NCBI RefSeq assembly: GCF_019753045.1
Contig: NZ_JAIELN010000002.1
Location: forward strand, 248,001 to 312,000
Direction of reading: 5' to 3'
Origin: Hyphomicrobium sp.
GTDB lineage: Bacteria; Pseudomonadota; Alphaproteobacteria; Rhizobiales; Hyphomicrobiaceae
Length of the DNA: 64,000 nt
The position numbers were made by a program, and so were the translations under genes. The notes beneath the pieces were generated by a model. That model was not told the origin of the DNA, ran no database searches, and worked only from the letters and a program-made list of their open reading frames with translations. Position 1 is the first letter of the stretch; every line of letters starts with the position of its first letter. This document shows, piece by piece, positions 1 through 10,858 of the stretch.

Positions 1-144
1 CAGACGCATACTGTCCTTGTCCACGCGGACGGCGTCGAGTGGTGCGGCAAGCGTTACAGGTCACTGTCGGTCGTCGCGCGGGAAATCACTGGCGCACACT
101 GGTCCGGTCCGCGCTTCTTCGGTCTGGAAAGACGCACCAAATGA
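1..144 (+). CDS. DUF2924 family protein, C-terminal part (5' end outside window)
   Basis: Reading frame 1 is open from the first base and ends at TGA 142-144. The 47 visible residues include the segment WSGPRFFGL, which closely matches the end of the complete DUF2924 protein at 62498-62941 (WNGPRFFGI). DUF2924 proteins are small, function unknown, and are typically encoded just before a large serine recombinase in alphaproteobacterial islands, as seen here. The stop overlaps the recombinase start by four bases (ATGA), so the two are translationally coupled. The N-terminal two thirds lie outside the window. Confidence 0.85.
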   Translation, partial: QTHTVLVHADGVEWCGKRYRSLSVVAREITGAHWSGPRFFGLERRTK

Positions 145-1838
145 GACGACTGAATTGCGCGATCTATACCCGCAAGTCCTCGGATGAGGGGCTTGAAAAG
201 GAGTTCAACTCCCTCGATGCTCAGCGGGAGGCCTGTGCTGCATTTATCCAGAGTCAAAAGCATGCCGGGTGGGCGGCGCTTCCAGACCTGTATGACGACG
301 GAAGGCTTTCGGGTGGCACGATGGAGCGACCGGCGCTTCAACGGCTGCTGGCCGATATAAAGGGCGGCAACGTCCAAATCGTGGTCGTTTACAAGGTCGA
401 CCGGCTGACACGATCGCTCGCCGACTTTGCTAAGATTGTAGACGTGTTCGACGCGCATGGTGCGTCGTTCGTCTCGGTGACGCAGCAGTTCAACACCACA
501 ACCTCTATGGGGCGCCTCACGCTCAACATGCTGCTCTCGTTTGCACAGTTCGAACGTGAGATTGCCGGCGAGCGCATTCGCGACAAGATTGCGGCATCCA
601 AGGCCAAGGGCATGTGGATGGGCGGAAACGTCCCGCTCGGATACGACGTCAAGGATCGCAAGCTGATCGTGAACCAGGTCGAGGCTGAGACTGTGCGCTT
701 GATCTTTCGGCGCTATGCGGAACTCGGATCGGTCAGGGCGCTTGGACAGGAACTGGATCGGCTTGGCGTCGTCAGCAAACGCCGCGAGGGCGCAGGCGGG
801 GTCCTGGCAGGTGGAAACCGCTTCTCTCGCGGGGCCCTCTATACGCTGCTCCAGAACCGACTTTATCGGGGCGAGATCGCGCACCAGGGCAACATCTATC
901 CGGGCCAGCACGGGGGGATTATCGACGTTGAGCTCTGGGAAGTCGTTCAAGAGAGGCTGTCTGGTAACCGGCAGGCCCGGGCGCTCGGCGCTGCTGCCGA
1001 GGGGCCCAGCCTGCTTGCGGGATTGATCGTGGACGGTGAAGGACAGCGGATGACGCCGACCCATGCTGTCAAGAAGGACCGCCGCTTTCGGTACTATGTC
1101 TCGACCTCGCTGATCACAGGCACACGTTCGGACCATGCGAAGGGCTGGCGCATTCCTGCGGGCGACATCGAGACTTTGGTCCTTGATCGGCTCCGCGCAT
1201 TCTTTGCCTCGGAGCAGGAGGTTGGAGCAGCATTGTCCTGCTTCGAACTCGAGGCCTCGAAGCTTCGGTCCGCTCTTTCGAAGACAATGCAACTTGCCGA
1301 AAGCATGACGAGCCTGTCGTCCATCAAGGTACGAGAGCTTATCCGATCGGTTATCGATACTGTCGAGATCCATGATGATGAGATCATCACGTCACTGAAG
1401 CGAACGGAGATCGCATCTGTCCTGCTTGGCAATACCTCCAGTCTGCCAGCGATGAGCGAACCCGATACATTCGCACTGCCTATCGAAGCCAAACTGCGCC
1501 GTGCAGGAAAGGGAATCCGGTTGGTGGTCGGCGGCGGCATTGCCGAAAAGCCTGACGGACAAATAGTTACTTTAATGCGCGCCGCATACGCAACACGTGA
1601 GGCTCTGATGACTGGCCGCGACGCGACCATCGAAGCGATGGCGCAGCGGCTCGGCATCAAACGAGACTATTTGTCGGCCCACATGCGCGTGACCTACCTC
1701 GCGCCGGACATCGTCCGCGCATTCGTATCAGGTCACCATCCACCGGAGCTGACACCGGCGCGTCCTCTCTCTTTGTGCAGAGACCTTCCGCACGACTGGC
1801 AGCTCCAGCGCGCAGTCCTCGGGTTCGAGACGCGGTAG
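141..1838 (+). CDS. Large serine recombinase (site-specific integrase)
   Basis: 565-residue serine recombinase, predicted to integrate or excise the element. The N-terminal resolvase domain (about residues 6-155) carries YTRKSS, whose serine (S13) is the expected nucleophile, and the helical stretch FEREIAGERIRDKIAASKAKG. A recombinase domain follows (about 170-280, with RGALYTLLQNRLYRGEI), then a basic C-terminal region with an HTH-like end. An upstream in-frame start at 39 is possible, but ATG 141 overlaps the DUF2924 stop by four bases and gives the canonical N-terminus, so it is preferred. About two thirds of aligned N-terminal positions match the second recombinase at 62934. No frameshift is seen, so it may be active. 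Confidence 0.92.
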   Translation: MRRLNCAIYTRKSSDEGLEKEFNSLDAQREACAAFIQSQKHAGWAALPDLYDDGRLSGGTMERPALQRLLADIKGGNVQIVVVYKVDRLTRSLADFAKIVDVFDAHGASFVSVTQQFNTTTSMGRLTLNMLLSFAQFEREIAGERIRDKIAASKAKGMWMGGNVPLGYDVKDRKLIVNQVEAETVRLIFRRYAELGSVRALGQELDRLGVVSKRREGAGGVLAGGNRFSRGALYTLLQNRLYRGEIAHQGNIYPGQHGGIIDVELWEVVQERLSGNRQARALGAAAEGPSLLAGLIVDGEGQRMTPTHAVKKDRRFRYYVSTSLITGTRSDHAKGWRIPAGDIETLVLDRLRAFFASEQEVGAALSCFELEASKLRSALSKTMQLAESMTSLSSIKVRELIRSVIDTVEIHDDEIITSLKRTEIASVLLGNTSSLPAMSEPDTFALPIEAKLRRAGKGIRLVVGGGIAEKPDGQIVTLMRAAYATREALMTGRDATIEAMAQRLGIKRDYLSAHMRVTYLAPDIVRAFVSGHHPPELTPARPLSLCRDLPHDWQLQRAVLGFETR

Positions 1839-2908
1839 CGCGCCCGAAAGCGCCTCAAGACCATGCGAGTCTGACCGGCCGAAAAATGCCGACAGAGATA
1901 AATAGGCCCGGAAGCCCGAAAACCATCTCCCAGAGACGCGGCCAGTTGCGCGAGAGCCAAATGCCCATTGACAAGGCGCGGATTTTGCGACGAAATTCCG
2001 CTCGCAGAAATCAAATAATATACAGCTATATCAATAGCTTGGTCGCTGGCTGGGGGACTAACATTAGCACTTCCGCGTCAAGTGATTGATTTAAAGAAAT
2101 AAAAACGGCTCGAAAATTGAAAATGTAAGACCGTATGTAAGAATAATTTTTTGTGTGAGAATTCGCCTCCCGACGCGAATATTTGAATTAGTTTCTAACG
2201 AGAAACCGTTCTGTCCTGAATTGAAAATGGAATTACGCGCAAATATGCCAAGCTCTCGACCATTCCGCGGAGCCCATTTTGAAGCGCCGACTGAATGAGC
2301 AGTCGAGGGATGTGAAATCTAGGAACGGTAGTCGAACCGATGGCTCTAACGGTGCTGTTGTTCACGTATTCTAAGGCGAATATCTCCCGTGGGGCGACCA
2401 AACTCCGCATCGACTTCCATTGCGCTTCTCGCTCGGAAATCGACGTTCCCTCAAAGCTTTTCAGCCTTAGTGCAGGCCATGAAGCGTTTCGTTGGCCCTT
2501 GAAAACGGAATTGGGAGCGATCGGGCGACGAACATTTCGTTCGCAAGAACAGTGACATAAGTTCACGCCATGCGATTAGCGCATGGGTTGGCAGCGGGTG
2601 CGTTGGAATCCGTGCAATAAACATCAATGCCATGCTTTGGCGTGGACCGTTTGCGGCGTCATTTTCGAGATTGTGGCGCTCGATTTAAGTGCCTGCAGTG
2701 TGGGGTTGCCCCCATCGGGTGTCTCGCGGCCACACACTCCCTAGTTTTTGTGCAGCCATTCGGCATGAGTAACGTCAGCGGTGTCGATATCACCGTGATC
2801 GCGCTCATCGGCGAAGGCGTCCGGCACAAAGTCAAATGACCAGCGAACGTTGGCGGCGCACGGTGTCGTTGCGGCACGCATCTCCGGGATTGAATGACGT
2901 CCGATCTA
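1839..2908. other. Intergenic region with no supportable gene
   Basis: About 1.07 kb downstream of the recombinase. The part from about 2000 to 2200 is clearly more AT-rich than its surroundings and contains a tandem ATGTAAGA (2123-2130 and 2135-2142, 12-bp spacing). A 123-codon open frame on the minus strand (2195-2566) and shorter ones are not recognisable and show no convincing ribosome site. An attachment site for the recombinase could lie here, but no core repeat could be matched to the right-hand module. Confidence 0.5.
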
Positions 2909-3349
2909 TCATTGACGGCTACACTCGAGAGGGTGGCCGAAAAGCAATTTTAGCGAGGATGTCCCGCGTATAATCCAGCGGATAGCTTTCACTACCAACC
3001 CGATGTGCAACGCGCGCAGGTGGTAAAGCATCGCGCCCAATAGCCAAGGAGATTGGACCCAAGATAGCATCGGAAGCGTCAAGCAGATCACCAGAGACGC
3101 GACCGTAAGCACGGTTCGGCAGCCCAGTCGTTCCGACAATGCTCCTGCCATGGGCATGGCAACGAGCGAACCGCAGCCTAGGCACAAAAGGGTCAGCCCC
3201 AAACTGGCATCATCCAATCCCGCACGCTGCTTGGCCAAAGGAACCAGAGGTGCCCAAGAGGCAATAGCCAAGCCTGGTATAAGAAAGCATGCCCGCGTCG
3301 CGTGGTGCTGAGCGCGGAGAGAACTAGTGCGCGTCATGAGAGTAAACAC
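2909..3349 (-). pseudogene. Truncated MFS transporter (YbjJ-like), N-terminal third only
   Basis: The first ~105 residues resemble the start of a major facilitator superfamily protein of the YbjJ type: helix 1 followed by GLDDASLGLTLLCLGCGSL and the A-motif-like GALSERLGCRTVL. After LLGAMLYHL the sequence stops looking like a transporter, and the frame ends at 146 codons instead of the usual ~380-400. No continuation was found in other frames before the intergenic region. I read it as a decayed gene cut on its 3' side. Regulation and original substrate cannot be told. Confidence 0.6.
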
Positions 3350-3386
3350 TTTAATCTGAGGGAATTGAATTGTTTACGTCGACTGT

Positions 3387-4292
3387 TCATGGCGCCAGTG
3401 TGACATTCGGCGAATTGGATTTCGTTGCCCGCGCTAAAGACGCCATGCTGCCTGCGGAAGCGGTGATGACGCATGCAATAGCGGTCCATTGCTGCACGGT
3501 CAGATGCTCGTCCAGAAACGCAAGGCCCGCGAGTGCGCAAATGACCGGTTCAAGGCTTAGAAGCACCCCGAACGTCTGACGCGGCAGGTCACGCAAGGCA
3601 ACCATTTCCAGAGAGTAAGGGAGCGCGCTTGATAGGATGGCGACGCCGACAGACTGCAGTAGCAGCCTCTTATCGTCCAGCGCCACGCTCGCATTGATTG
3701 CGCCAAATGGTGCCACAACCAGCGCCGCCACGACCATACCGAGCGCAACGGCTTGACCGCCGTTCGCCTTCCCCACGCGTTGACCTGTGACGATGTATAG
3801 TGCCCAACAGACGCCTGCCCCGAGTGCGAAGGCAATACCGACCGGGTCCAATTTTGACGTCGGACCAGAAATTGGCATCAGAAGGGCCAAACCCAACACA
3901 GCGAAGCCGATCCAAACAAAGTCCTGGGCACGGCGAGATGCGAGAAGGGCGACGGCGAGGGGGCCGATGAATTCGATCGCAACTGCCAGGCCGAGTGGAA
4001 TAGTGCGTAACGCGCAATAGAATAAGAAGTTCATAAAACCAAGCGTCGTGCCATATACCGCGATGAGGACGCCGCGGCCGCGGTCGAGTGGTTTAGTCCA
4101 GGGACGGTACAGCGCCAACAGTATGATTGCCGCGAAACCAACGCGAAGAACGGTCGTGCCTTCGGCACCCACCACTGCGAAGAGGTGCTTGGCCAACGAC
4201 GTACCAATTGCCAGCGATACCATGCTGGCCAAAAGTGCCAACACGCACAGTAGAGTGGCCAATGGTCGAGCACGCGCCGTGAAGTTCATCAT
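3387..4292 (-). CDS. rhtA: EamA-family inner-membrane exporter, RhtA-like (threonine/homoserine efflux type)
   Basis: 301 residues made of about ten hydrophobic segments arranged as two EamA repeats. The sequence style matches RhtA: TSLAKHLFAVVGAEGTTVLR early, GFMNFLFYCALRTIPLG, and SSALPYSLEMVALRDLP in the second half. RhtA exports threonine, homoserine and other amino acids across the inner membrane by proton antiport. The start overlaps the stop of the upstream diol-dehydratase fragment by four bases (ATGA), so translation is probably coupled. It lies beside amino-acid catabolic genes, which fits amino-acid export, but the exact substrate is inferred. Confidence 0.8.
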   Translation of the reverse strand: MMNFTARARPLATLLCVLALLASMVSLAIGTSLAKHLFAVVGAEGTTVLRVGFAAIILLALYRPWTKPLDRGRGVLIAVYGTTLGFMNFLFYCALRTIPLGLAVAIEFIGPLAVALLASRRAQDFVWIGFAVLGLALLMPISGPTSKLDPVGIAFALGAGVCWALYIVTGQRVGKANGGQAVALGMVVAALVVAPFGAINASVALDDKRLLLQSVGVAILSSALPYSLEMVALRDLPRQTFGVLLSLEPVICALAGLAFLDEHLTVQQWTAIACVITASAGSMASLARATKSNSPNVTLAP

Positions 4293-4603
4293 GTATGGTT
4301 TCTGAGGCCCGTCGCATGAGCGAAATCGCGCACCGCGACGGCGTCCATCGATTCGACGCGACCGTTCGCGAATGACACGGCAGGTTTAGGATCATTGGGA
4401 TGGGCGAACGCCACGAACCCATGATCGGCCACTTCGGTGGCAAATTTGTCAAGTCTTAAGAACCGCTCATCCCAGTCGGAAAAGCGTTTCCAGCGATTGG
4501 GGGATGTGCGCGGCTCATCGTCAAAGGCGGTTCTCCCACGCGCATCAGGCGGCACTCGCCACAGCGACGACGTCATGCCTAATCCATTCGTCGAGCCGAG
4601 CAT
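4289..4603 (-). pseudogene. N-terminal fragment of a B12-dependent diol/glycerol dehydratase large subunit (PduC-like)
   Basis: 104 codons. The middle part, RWKRF...DKFATEV..GFVAF..PNDPKP...NGRVESMDAVAV.DF, follows the first ~60 residues of PduC/DhaB large subunits (KRF, DGFV, GFIAMESPNDPKPS, NG.V.ELDG..V.DF). The normal protein is ~550 residues, and the whole catalytic barrel is missing. What follows is the RhtA start, overlapping the stop by four bases. No medium or small subunit genes are present. Most likely a decayed remnant that now only provides translational coupling to the exporter. The N-terminal ~35 residues do not match the family. Confidence 0.6.
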
Positions 4604-4678
4604 CCTTTGATCGAATTTCTTGAGACCTTAATAGGCCAATCCCTTGCGGGTGTCCAAGGTGGGTGTTTGCGGAACTCG

Positions 4679-6220
<1,542 letters not shown>

Positions 6221-6242
6221 TTTTCCGTTTCCCATTACGATA

Positions 6243-7592
6243 TCAGGCATCCGGGCTAGTAACACTGCGGATCACGTTGCCGAGTGTTTCGCACATGGAC
6301 GCGAGTTCCTGCTTGGTCGAGATGAAGGGCGGACCGACAGCGATGGTGTCGCCGGTGAAACGAACCAGCAGGCCATTGTCGAGCGCGCGCTCGAAGACGC
6401 GCAAGGCACGCAGCCCCGGACGTCCTTCGAAAGGCTCCAGGTCAATTGCGGCGGCTAAACCGAAGTTGCGGATGTCGAGGATACCCGTCGTGCCTCTCAG
6501 CGCATGGATGCCATTTTCGAGAGCGGGCTCGAGCGCGCGGGCACGGACTATGAGCCCTTCCTTCTCCATGATGTCCAGCGTCGCATGCCCTACGGCGGCG
6601 GCCAGCGGATGACCGGAGTATGTGTAGCCATGGAAGAATTCGACACTCTCCTCGGGCCCGGTCATGAACGTCTCGTAGATCTCCTGCGAGGCAATTACGC
6701 CCCCCATGGGAACGGTGCCATTGGTCACGCCCTTGGCGAACGTCAACAGATCTGGCCTGACGCCGACACGCTCGGCCCCGAAGTTGGTGCCGAGACGGCC
6801 GAACCCGGTGATGACCTCATCGAAGATCAAGAGGATTCCGTGTCGGCTGCAGATATCGCGCAGACGCTGCAGATAGCCAACCGGCGGCACAATGACGCCG
6901 GCCGATCCCTGTAGCGGCTCGACGATGACGGCGGCGATGGTCGAGGCGTCATGGAGTGCCACGAGGCGTTCCAGATCGTTCGCGCGATGGGCCCCCCAAG
7001 TGGGTTGTCCACGCGAGAATGCCATGTGCTCACGGCTGTAGGTATCCGGCAGGTGATCGACGCCAGGCATCATAATCGGTGCGAACGCTTTCCGGTTGGC
7101 CACCATGCCGCCCACGGAGATGCCGCCCATACCGACGCCATGATAGCCACGCTCGCGGCCTATGATGCGGAAACGCTGGCCTTCGCCGCGCGCGCGATGA
7201 TAGGCGATCGCCAACTTGATGGCAGTATCGACCGACTCGGAACCAGAGTTGGTAAAGAATACCTGATCGAGCCCTTTCGGCGCCATCGCCGCAACGCGTG
7301 CGGCAAAGCTCAACGTGACCGGGTTGCTGATCTGGAAGGCGGTCGCATAGTCGAGCGTCTCGGCTTGGCGCTTCAAGACCTCGGCGATATGCGGATGGCC
7401 GTGCCCGAGCGGGCAGCACCAGAGGCCCGACAGGCAGTCGAACAGACGACGTCCGTCCTCCATGGTGAAATAGGCGCCTTTGGCCGACGCGATGATCTTG
7501 GGATGGCGCTTGAAATAACGGTTTGCAGTGAAGGGCAGCCAATAGTGCCGCAAGCCTTCTGACACGCCCGAATTGTGAAGCTGGACATTCAT
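6243..7592 (-). CDS. Class III omega-aminotransferase, beta-alanine--pyruvate type
   Basis: 449 residues, PLP-dependent fold type I class III enzyme. Features: N-terminal [13 protein letters not shown] typical of omega-amino acid:pyruvate transaminases, [45 protein letters not shown] and the PLP-lysine motif [11 protein letters not shown]. Expected reaction: beta-alanine (or another omega-amine) plus pyruvate gives malonate semialdehyde plus L-alanine. It sits between alanine dehydrogenase, which can recycle the alanine, and mmsA, which can consume the semialdehyde; this supports beta-alanine over other amines. Starts 18 bp after the ald stop, same operon. Confidence 0.88.
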   Translation of the reverse strand: MNVQLHNSGVSEGLRHYWLPFTANRYFKRHPKIIASAKGAYFTMEDGRRLFDCLSGLWCCPLGHGHPHIAEVLKRQAETLDYATAFQISNPVTLSFAARVAAMAPKGLDQVFFTNSGSESVDTAIKLAIAYHRARGEGQRFRIIGRERGYHGVGMGGISVGGMVANRKAFAPIMMPGVDHLPDTYSREHMAFSRGQPTWGAHRANDLERLVALHDASTIAAVIVEPLQGSAGVIVPPVGYLQRLRDICSRHGILLIFDEVITGFGRLGTNFGAERVGVRPDLLTFAKGVTNGTVPMGGVIASQEIYETFMTGPEESVEFFHGYTYSGHPLAAAVGHATLDIMEKEGLIVRARALEPALENGIHALRGTTGILDIRNFGLAAAIDLEPFEGRPGLRALRVFERALDNGLLVRFTGDTIAVGPPFISTKQELASMCETLGNVIRSVTSPDA

Positions 7593-7610
7593 GGGATCAC
7601 TCCACGAGGA

Positions 7611-8726
7611 TTAACTGGCGAGTGCCTTGTGTGGCTCGACGTATGTACGGTTGAGAGCGGATGCCACCGCATCGTTGGTCACAACGCCCTTGTGGACGTT
7701 GAGGCCGTTCAAGAAATGCGGATCGCGTTTCAAGGCGTCGACGCCATGATTGGCCAACGCAAGGACGAACGGCAGCGTGGCATTGTTCAGGGCGTGCGCA
7801 GATGTGCGTGGTACGGCGCCGGGCATATTGGCCACACAATAGTGGATCACATCGTCGACCACATAGGTGGGTTCGTCGTGCGTTGTGGGACGAGATGTTT
7901 CACAACAGCCGCCCTGATCTATCGCCACGTCGACGATGACGGAGCCGGGTTTCATGCGGCGCACGATTTCGCGGGAGATGAGCTTCGGTGCGGCCGCACC
8001 TGGCAACAGTACACCGCCGATCACCAAGTCAGCGGTGGTGCAATGGTGCTCGATAGCATCCCGAGTCGAGAATACCGTATTCAGCGGGCGGCCGAATTGT
8101 TTCCAGAGGTTTCGAAGCACATCCACATTGCGGTCGAGGCACCAGACCTCTGCTGCCATGCCTAGCGCGATATGGATCGCGTGCGTTCCAACCACGCCGC
8201 CACCGATAACGACGACCTTCGCCGGGTCAACGCCGGGAACACCGCCGAGAAGGGTGCCAAGACCTCCATGCGCCTTCTCAAGAAAGTACGCTCCGGCCTG
8301 GATCGACAAGCGGCCTGCCACCTCCGACATGGGAGCGAGCAACGGGAGCGTGCCATGCTGGGAGGTTACGGTCTCATACGCAATGCATGTTGCGCCACTG
8401 TCGATGAGATCGTTCGCTTGATCGGGATCCGGCGCGAGATGGAGGTAGGTGAATAGGATTTGGCCGGGCCGGAGTTGCTTGCGTTCGATAGCTTGGGGCT
8501 CTTTCACCTTCACGATCAATTCAGCCTTGGCGAAGACTTCGGCTGCGGTCTGGACGATGGTTGCTCCGGCGGCTTCATAATGAACATCGGTCGCGCCGAT
8601 GCCGGCTCCCGCGCCAGCTTCAACGAGGACCGTGTGGCCGCGTTCCGTCAGTTCGCGCACGTTCGCAGGTATGAGGCCCACGCGGTACTCCCGCACCTTA
8701 ATTTCCTTGGGAACACCAACGAGCAT
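7611..8726 (-). CDS. ald: Alanine dehydrogenase
   Basis: 371 residues, full length for NAD-dependent L-alanine dehydrogenase, which interconverts L-alanine with pyruvate and ammonium. Family hallmarks: N-terminal [18 protein letters not shown], substrate-binding IVKVKEPQ and FTYLHLAPD, Rossmann loop [18 protein letters not shown], and [12 protein letters not shown] with the catalytic aspartate. First gene of the leftward operon ald-aminotransferase-mmsA. Divergent from the MocR regulator across a ~200-bp region with repeat motifs, so probably controlled by it. In this setting it would regenerate the pyruvate used as amino acceptor. Confidence 0.95.
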   Translation of the reverse strand: MLVGVPKEIKVREYRVGLIPANVRELTERGHTVLVEAGAGAGIGATDVHYEAAGATIVQTAAEVFAKAELIVKVKEPQAIERKQLRPGQILFTYLHLAPDPDQANDLIDSGATCIAYETVTSQHGTLPLLAPMSEVAGRLSIQAGAYFLEKAHGGLGTLLGGVPGVDPAKVVVIGGGVVGTHAIHIALGMAAEVWCLDRNVDVLRNLWKQFGRPLNTVFSTRDAIEHHCTTADLVIGGVLLPGAAAPKLISREIVRRMKPGSVIVDVAIDQGGCCETSRPTTHDEPTYVVDDVIHYCVANMPGAVPRTSAHALNNATLPFVLALANHGVDALKRDPHFLNGLNVHKGVVTNDAVASALNRTYVEPHKALAS

Positions 8727-8829
8727 CGGGGCCTACCTCTTGTTTTTTCGCGCTTTTTGTAAGTAAAGGCCGCTCTAATGACGGCGATGAAACCTGCTCC
8801 CCTTTTAGCGGCGACGGGCGTTGCGACCA

Positions 8830-8879
8830 ATACACTTTACCGATACACTCATCACAATTGCAATAAACTGTATTGCAAT
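8830..8879. promoter_or_regulatory. Candidate MocR operator region: two pairs of direct repeats
   Basis: Between ald and the MocR gene lie ATACACT at 8830-8836 and 8843-8849 (13 bp apart) and the self-palindromic octamer ATTGCAAT at 8857-8864 and 8872-8879 (15 bp apart). MocR-family regulators such as GabR and PdxR are known to bind direct repeats in divergent promoters. The second octamer overlaps a possible upstream start (8878), which argues for the later start at 8929. Binding is inferred only. Confidence 0.45.
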
Positions 8880-8928
8880 GCATGTCGCAGTGTACAGGTT
8901 CGAATCCCTAGACGGATTGGATGGCGGT

Positions 8929-10416
8929 ATGGCTGAGAGCCCCGAGAGATACGCTAAGTCGAGATCCGGCCCGGCGTCACGACAGTTTGCCGTTGAAATC
9001 GACCGATCGAGTGGCGTGGGGCTGGTCGAGCAGATCGCGAGCAAGCTAAGCGAGGCCGTAGCCAACGGGCATTTGACGCCGGGGTCAAAGCTACCTTCGG
9101 TGCGCAAGCTCGCCGAGCAACTTGGCGTAAGTGCTTTTACGGTGGCCGGCGCATACGATCTTCTGACGGCACGTCACGTGGTTTCGGCGCGACGAGGGGC
9201 GGGATACTTCGTCCCTCAACGCGGAAGCTTGGTGTCGCTGGTTCCGGAGGAAGCCCGAGCGGAAGCAAGCAGCATCAGCGACTTCTGGCTATCATCAGAT
9301 GTCTTCGCACATGGCCGGCTGCTTGCTTCACCCGGATGCGGATGGCTTCCTTCTGACTGGTATTCCGATCGAACGGTCATCAGCAACGCTATCAGGCGCG
9401 TCGCCCGATCAAAACCCGAACAACTTGTAAGTTACGGGCATCCCGCTGGCTACCATCGTCTGCGCCAACATATCGCTCGCGAACTAAGCGAACGCTCACT
9501 CACAATCACCCCAGACCAGATCGTGCTCACGCATGGCGTCACGCATGCGCTGGATCTGGTTGTCCGGACCTGTTTGCAGCCCGGCGACGCGGTGCTCGTG
9601 GAAAGCCCGGGATATTCTAATCTGAATGGTTTGATTGCTCGACACGGCTGCAAGCTGTTGCCCGTCGCCCGCGGACAAGACGGCTTGGATCTCGATGCGG
9701 CGGCTCAGCTTGCACAGATGCATCGGCCAAAGGCCATGTTTGTGACGACGGTGTTGCACAACCCGCTAGGCACGACATTACGGCCAACAGACGCGTATCG
9801 GCTGCTGGCCTTAGCAGAACGGTTCCACTTTCTCATCATCGAAGATGATATCTGCCGCAGGTTCGGAACGGATTTTGACCCGTGTCTGGCTGCAATGGAT
9901 GGGTTGTCGCGCGTCATCTCTGTGAATGGCTATTCGAAAACGATCGCACCATCGCTTCGGTCTGGATACGTCGCCTGCAACAGGAATATGGTCGAGGACA
10001 TTTTGCGCACCAAGATGGTGACAGGTCTCACCACGTCGGAAGTGAGTGAGCGCATCGTCCTGGAGGTCTTGTCCGATCCGAACCATCGGCGGTCCGTCGA
10101 GCGCATCTCCACTCGCATGACACAAGCCCGCGAGGCCTACCGCTCGGTCTTGGAAGAGGCGGGCCTTTGTCTTCTTGCAGTTCCTGACGGCGGGATGTTC
10201 CTCAGCGCAGGCTGGCCGGTGGCGCCGACCAAGACTTGCGATGCGCGGCACATTGCCGAGGACGCTTTGAAGGAGGGTTTGATATTGGCGCCGGGAAACT
10301 TCTTCCATGTCTCGCCGCCGGATCGTATTTGGTTCCGGTTCAACGTAGCGCATCAAGACACGGAGCGATTGCAGACATTCTTGCGCCGCGTACCTCAACG
10401 TTACGGCTGGCATTGA
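8929..10416 (+). CDS. MocR-type transcriptional regulator (GntR winged helix fused to aminotransferase-like domain)
   Basis: 495 residues from ATG 8929. The N-terminal GntR winged helix (about residues 20-95) contains GLVEQIASKLSEAVANGHLTP and GSKLPSVRKLAEQLGVS followed by the recognition helix. The rest is a class I aminotransferase-like domain, with YSKTIAPSLRSGYVA holding the presumptive PLP lysine, and LHNPLGTTL. MocR proteins sense PLP-linked amines or amino acids and control adjacent metabolic genes. It is divergent from ald-aminotransferase-mmsA, the likely target. Earlier in-frame starts (8821, 8878) are possible but would place the candidate operator inside the coding sequence. Confidence 0.85.
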   Translation: MAESPERYAKSRSGPASRQFAVEIDRSSGVGLVEQIASKLSEAVANGHLTPGSKLPSVRKLAEQLGVSAFTVAGAYDLLTARHVVSARRGAGYFVPQRGSLVSLVPEEARAEASSISDFWLSSDVFAHGRLLASPGCGWLPSDWYSDRTVISNAIRRVARSKPEQLVSYGHPAGYHRLRQHIARELSERSLTITPDQIVLTHGVTHALDLVVRTCLQPGDAVLVESPGYSNLNGLIARHGCKLLPVARGQDGLDLDAAAQLAQMHRPKAMFVTTVLHNPLGTTLRPTDAYRLLALAERFHFLIIEDDICRRFGTDFDPCLAAMDGLSRVISVNGYSKTIAPSLRSGYVACNRNMVEDILRTKMVTGLTTSEVSERIVLEVLSDPNHRRSVERISTRMTQAREAYRSVLEEAGLCLLAVPDGGMFLSAGWPVAPTKTCDARHIAEDALKEGLILAPGNFFHVSPPDRIWFRFNVAHQDTERLQTFLRRVPQRYGWH

Positions 10417-10689
10417 CAGTTAGGCCGATGGTTCGAACGGCGGTGGGAGCATAAAATGGAAGATCAGCGTCGTCAGATTGCTCGATCCCCCCCACCTTCG
10501 ATGCTCTCATCGAACGCTTCTGGAAGATCAAAGTCTAAGGGAACTGCCTCGGGATCGGCGCAGCTCGCTGAATGGTGTGATCGGTTGCTTCAGCTTTTCT
10601 GCCTCGTGCCGACCTTCATAGTCGCTTGTCTCGCGGTGCTCTGTCGCCGCCGCGACGCGAGGACTTTTCGGATCGAGAAGCTCGAATGG

Positions 10690-10827
10690 ATGCGCGTCAC
10701 GCCCGGCAGCCTCGTCGAGATCATCGGTTCGCACCAGACACTGGATACGCTGGCGGCCGATGCCGGAACGATCTCCTACGAGATCCTGACCCGGCTCGGC
10801 CATCGTTACTGTCGTCACTATTGCTGA
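10690..10827 (+). pseudogene. C-terminal fragment of alanine racemase (dadX/alr remnant)
   Basis: The last ~45 residues of an open frame beginning at 10456 read EWMRVTPGSLVEIIGSH...[22 protein letters not shown], matching the C-terminus of PLP alanine racemases (VEIIG-H, AGTI-YEILT-LG-RY). The upstream ~240 bp in the same frame are not racemase-like, and the catalytic domain is absent. Its position 31 bp before dadA mirrors the usual dadA/dadX pairing for alanine catabolism, so a dadX-dadA operon was probably cut here. The open frame may still be translated, but racemase activity is not expected. Confidence 0.6.
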
Positions 10828-10858
10828 GTGCGCACGAGATCCAAACGAGAGGCTACCC

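Noticed and set aside
54-1373. 439-codon open frame antisense to the left recombinase
   Set aside because: Mirror frame of a high-GC gene; the plus strand has clear recombinase motifs, and the antisense protein matches nothing.
2195-2566. 123-codon open frame considered as a small PilZ-like protein
   Set aside because: No PilZ motif order, no ribosome site, and several equally long frames overlap.
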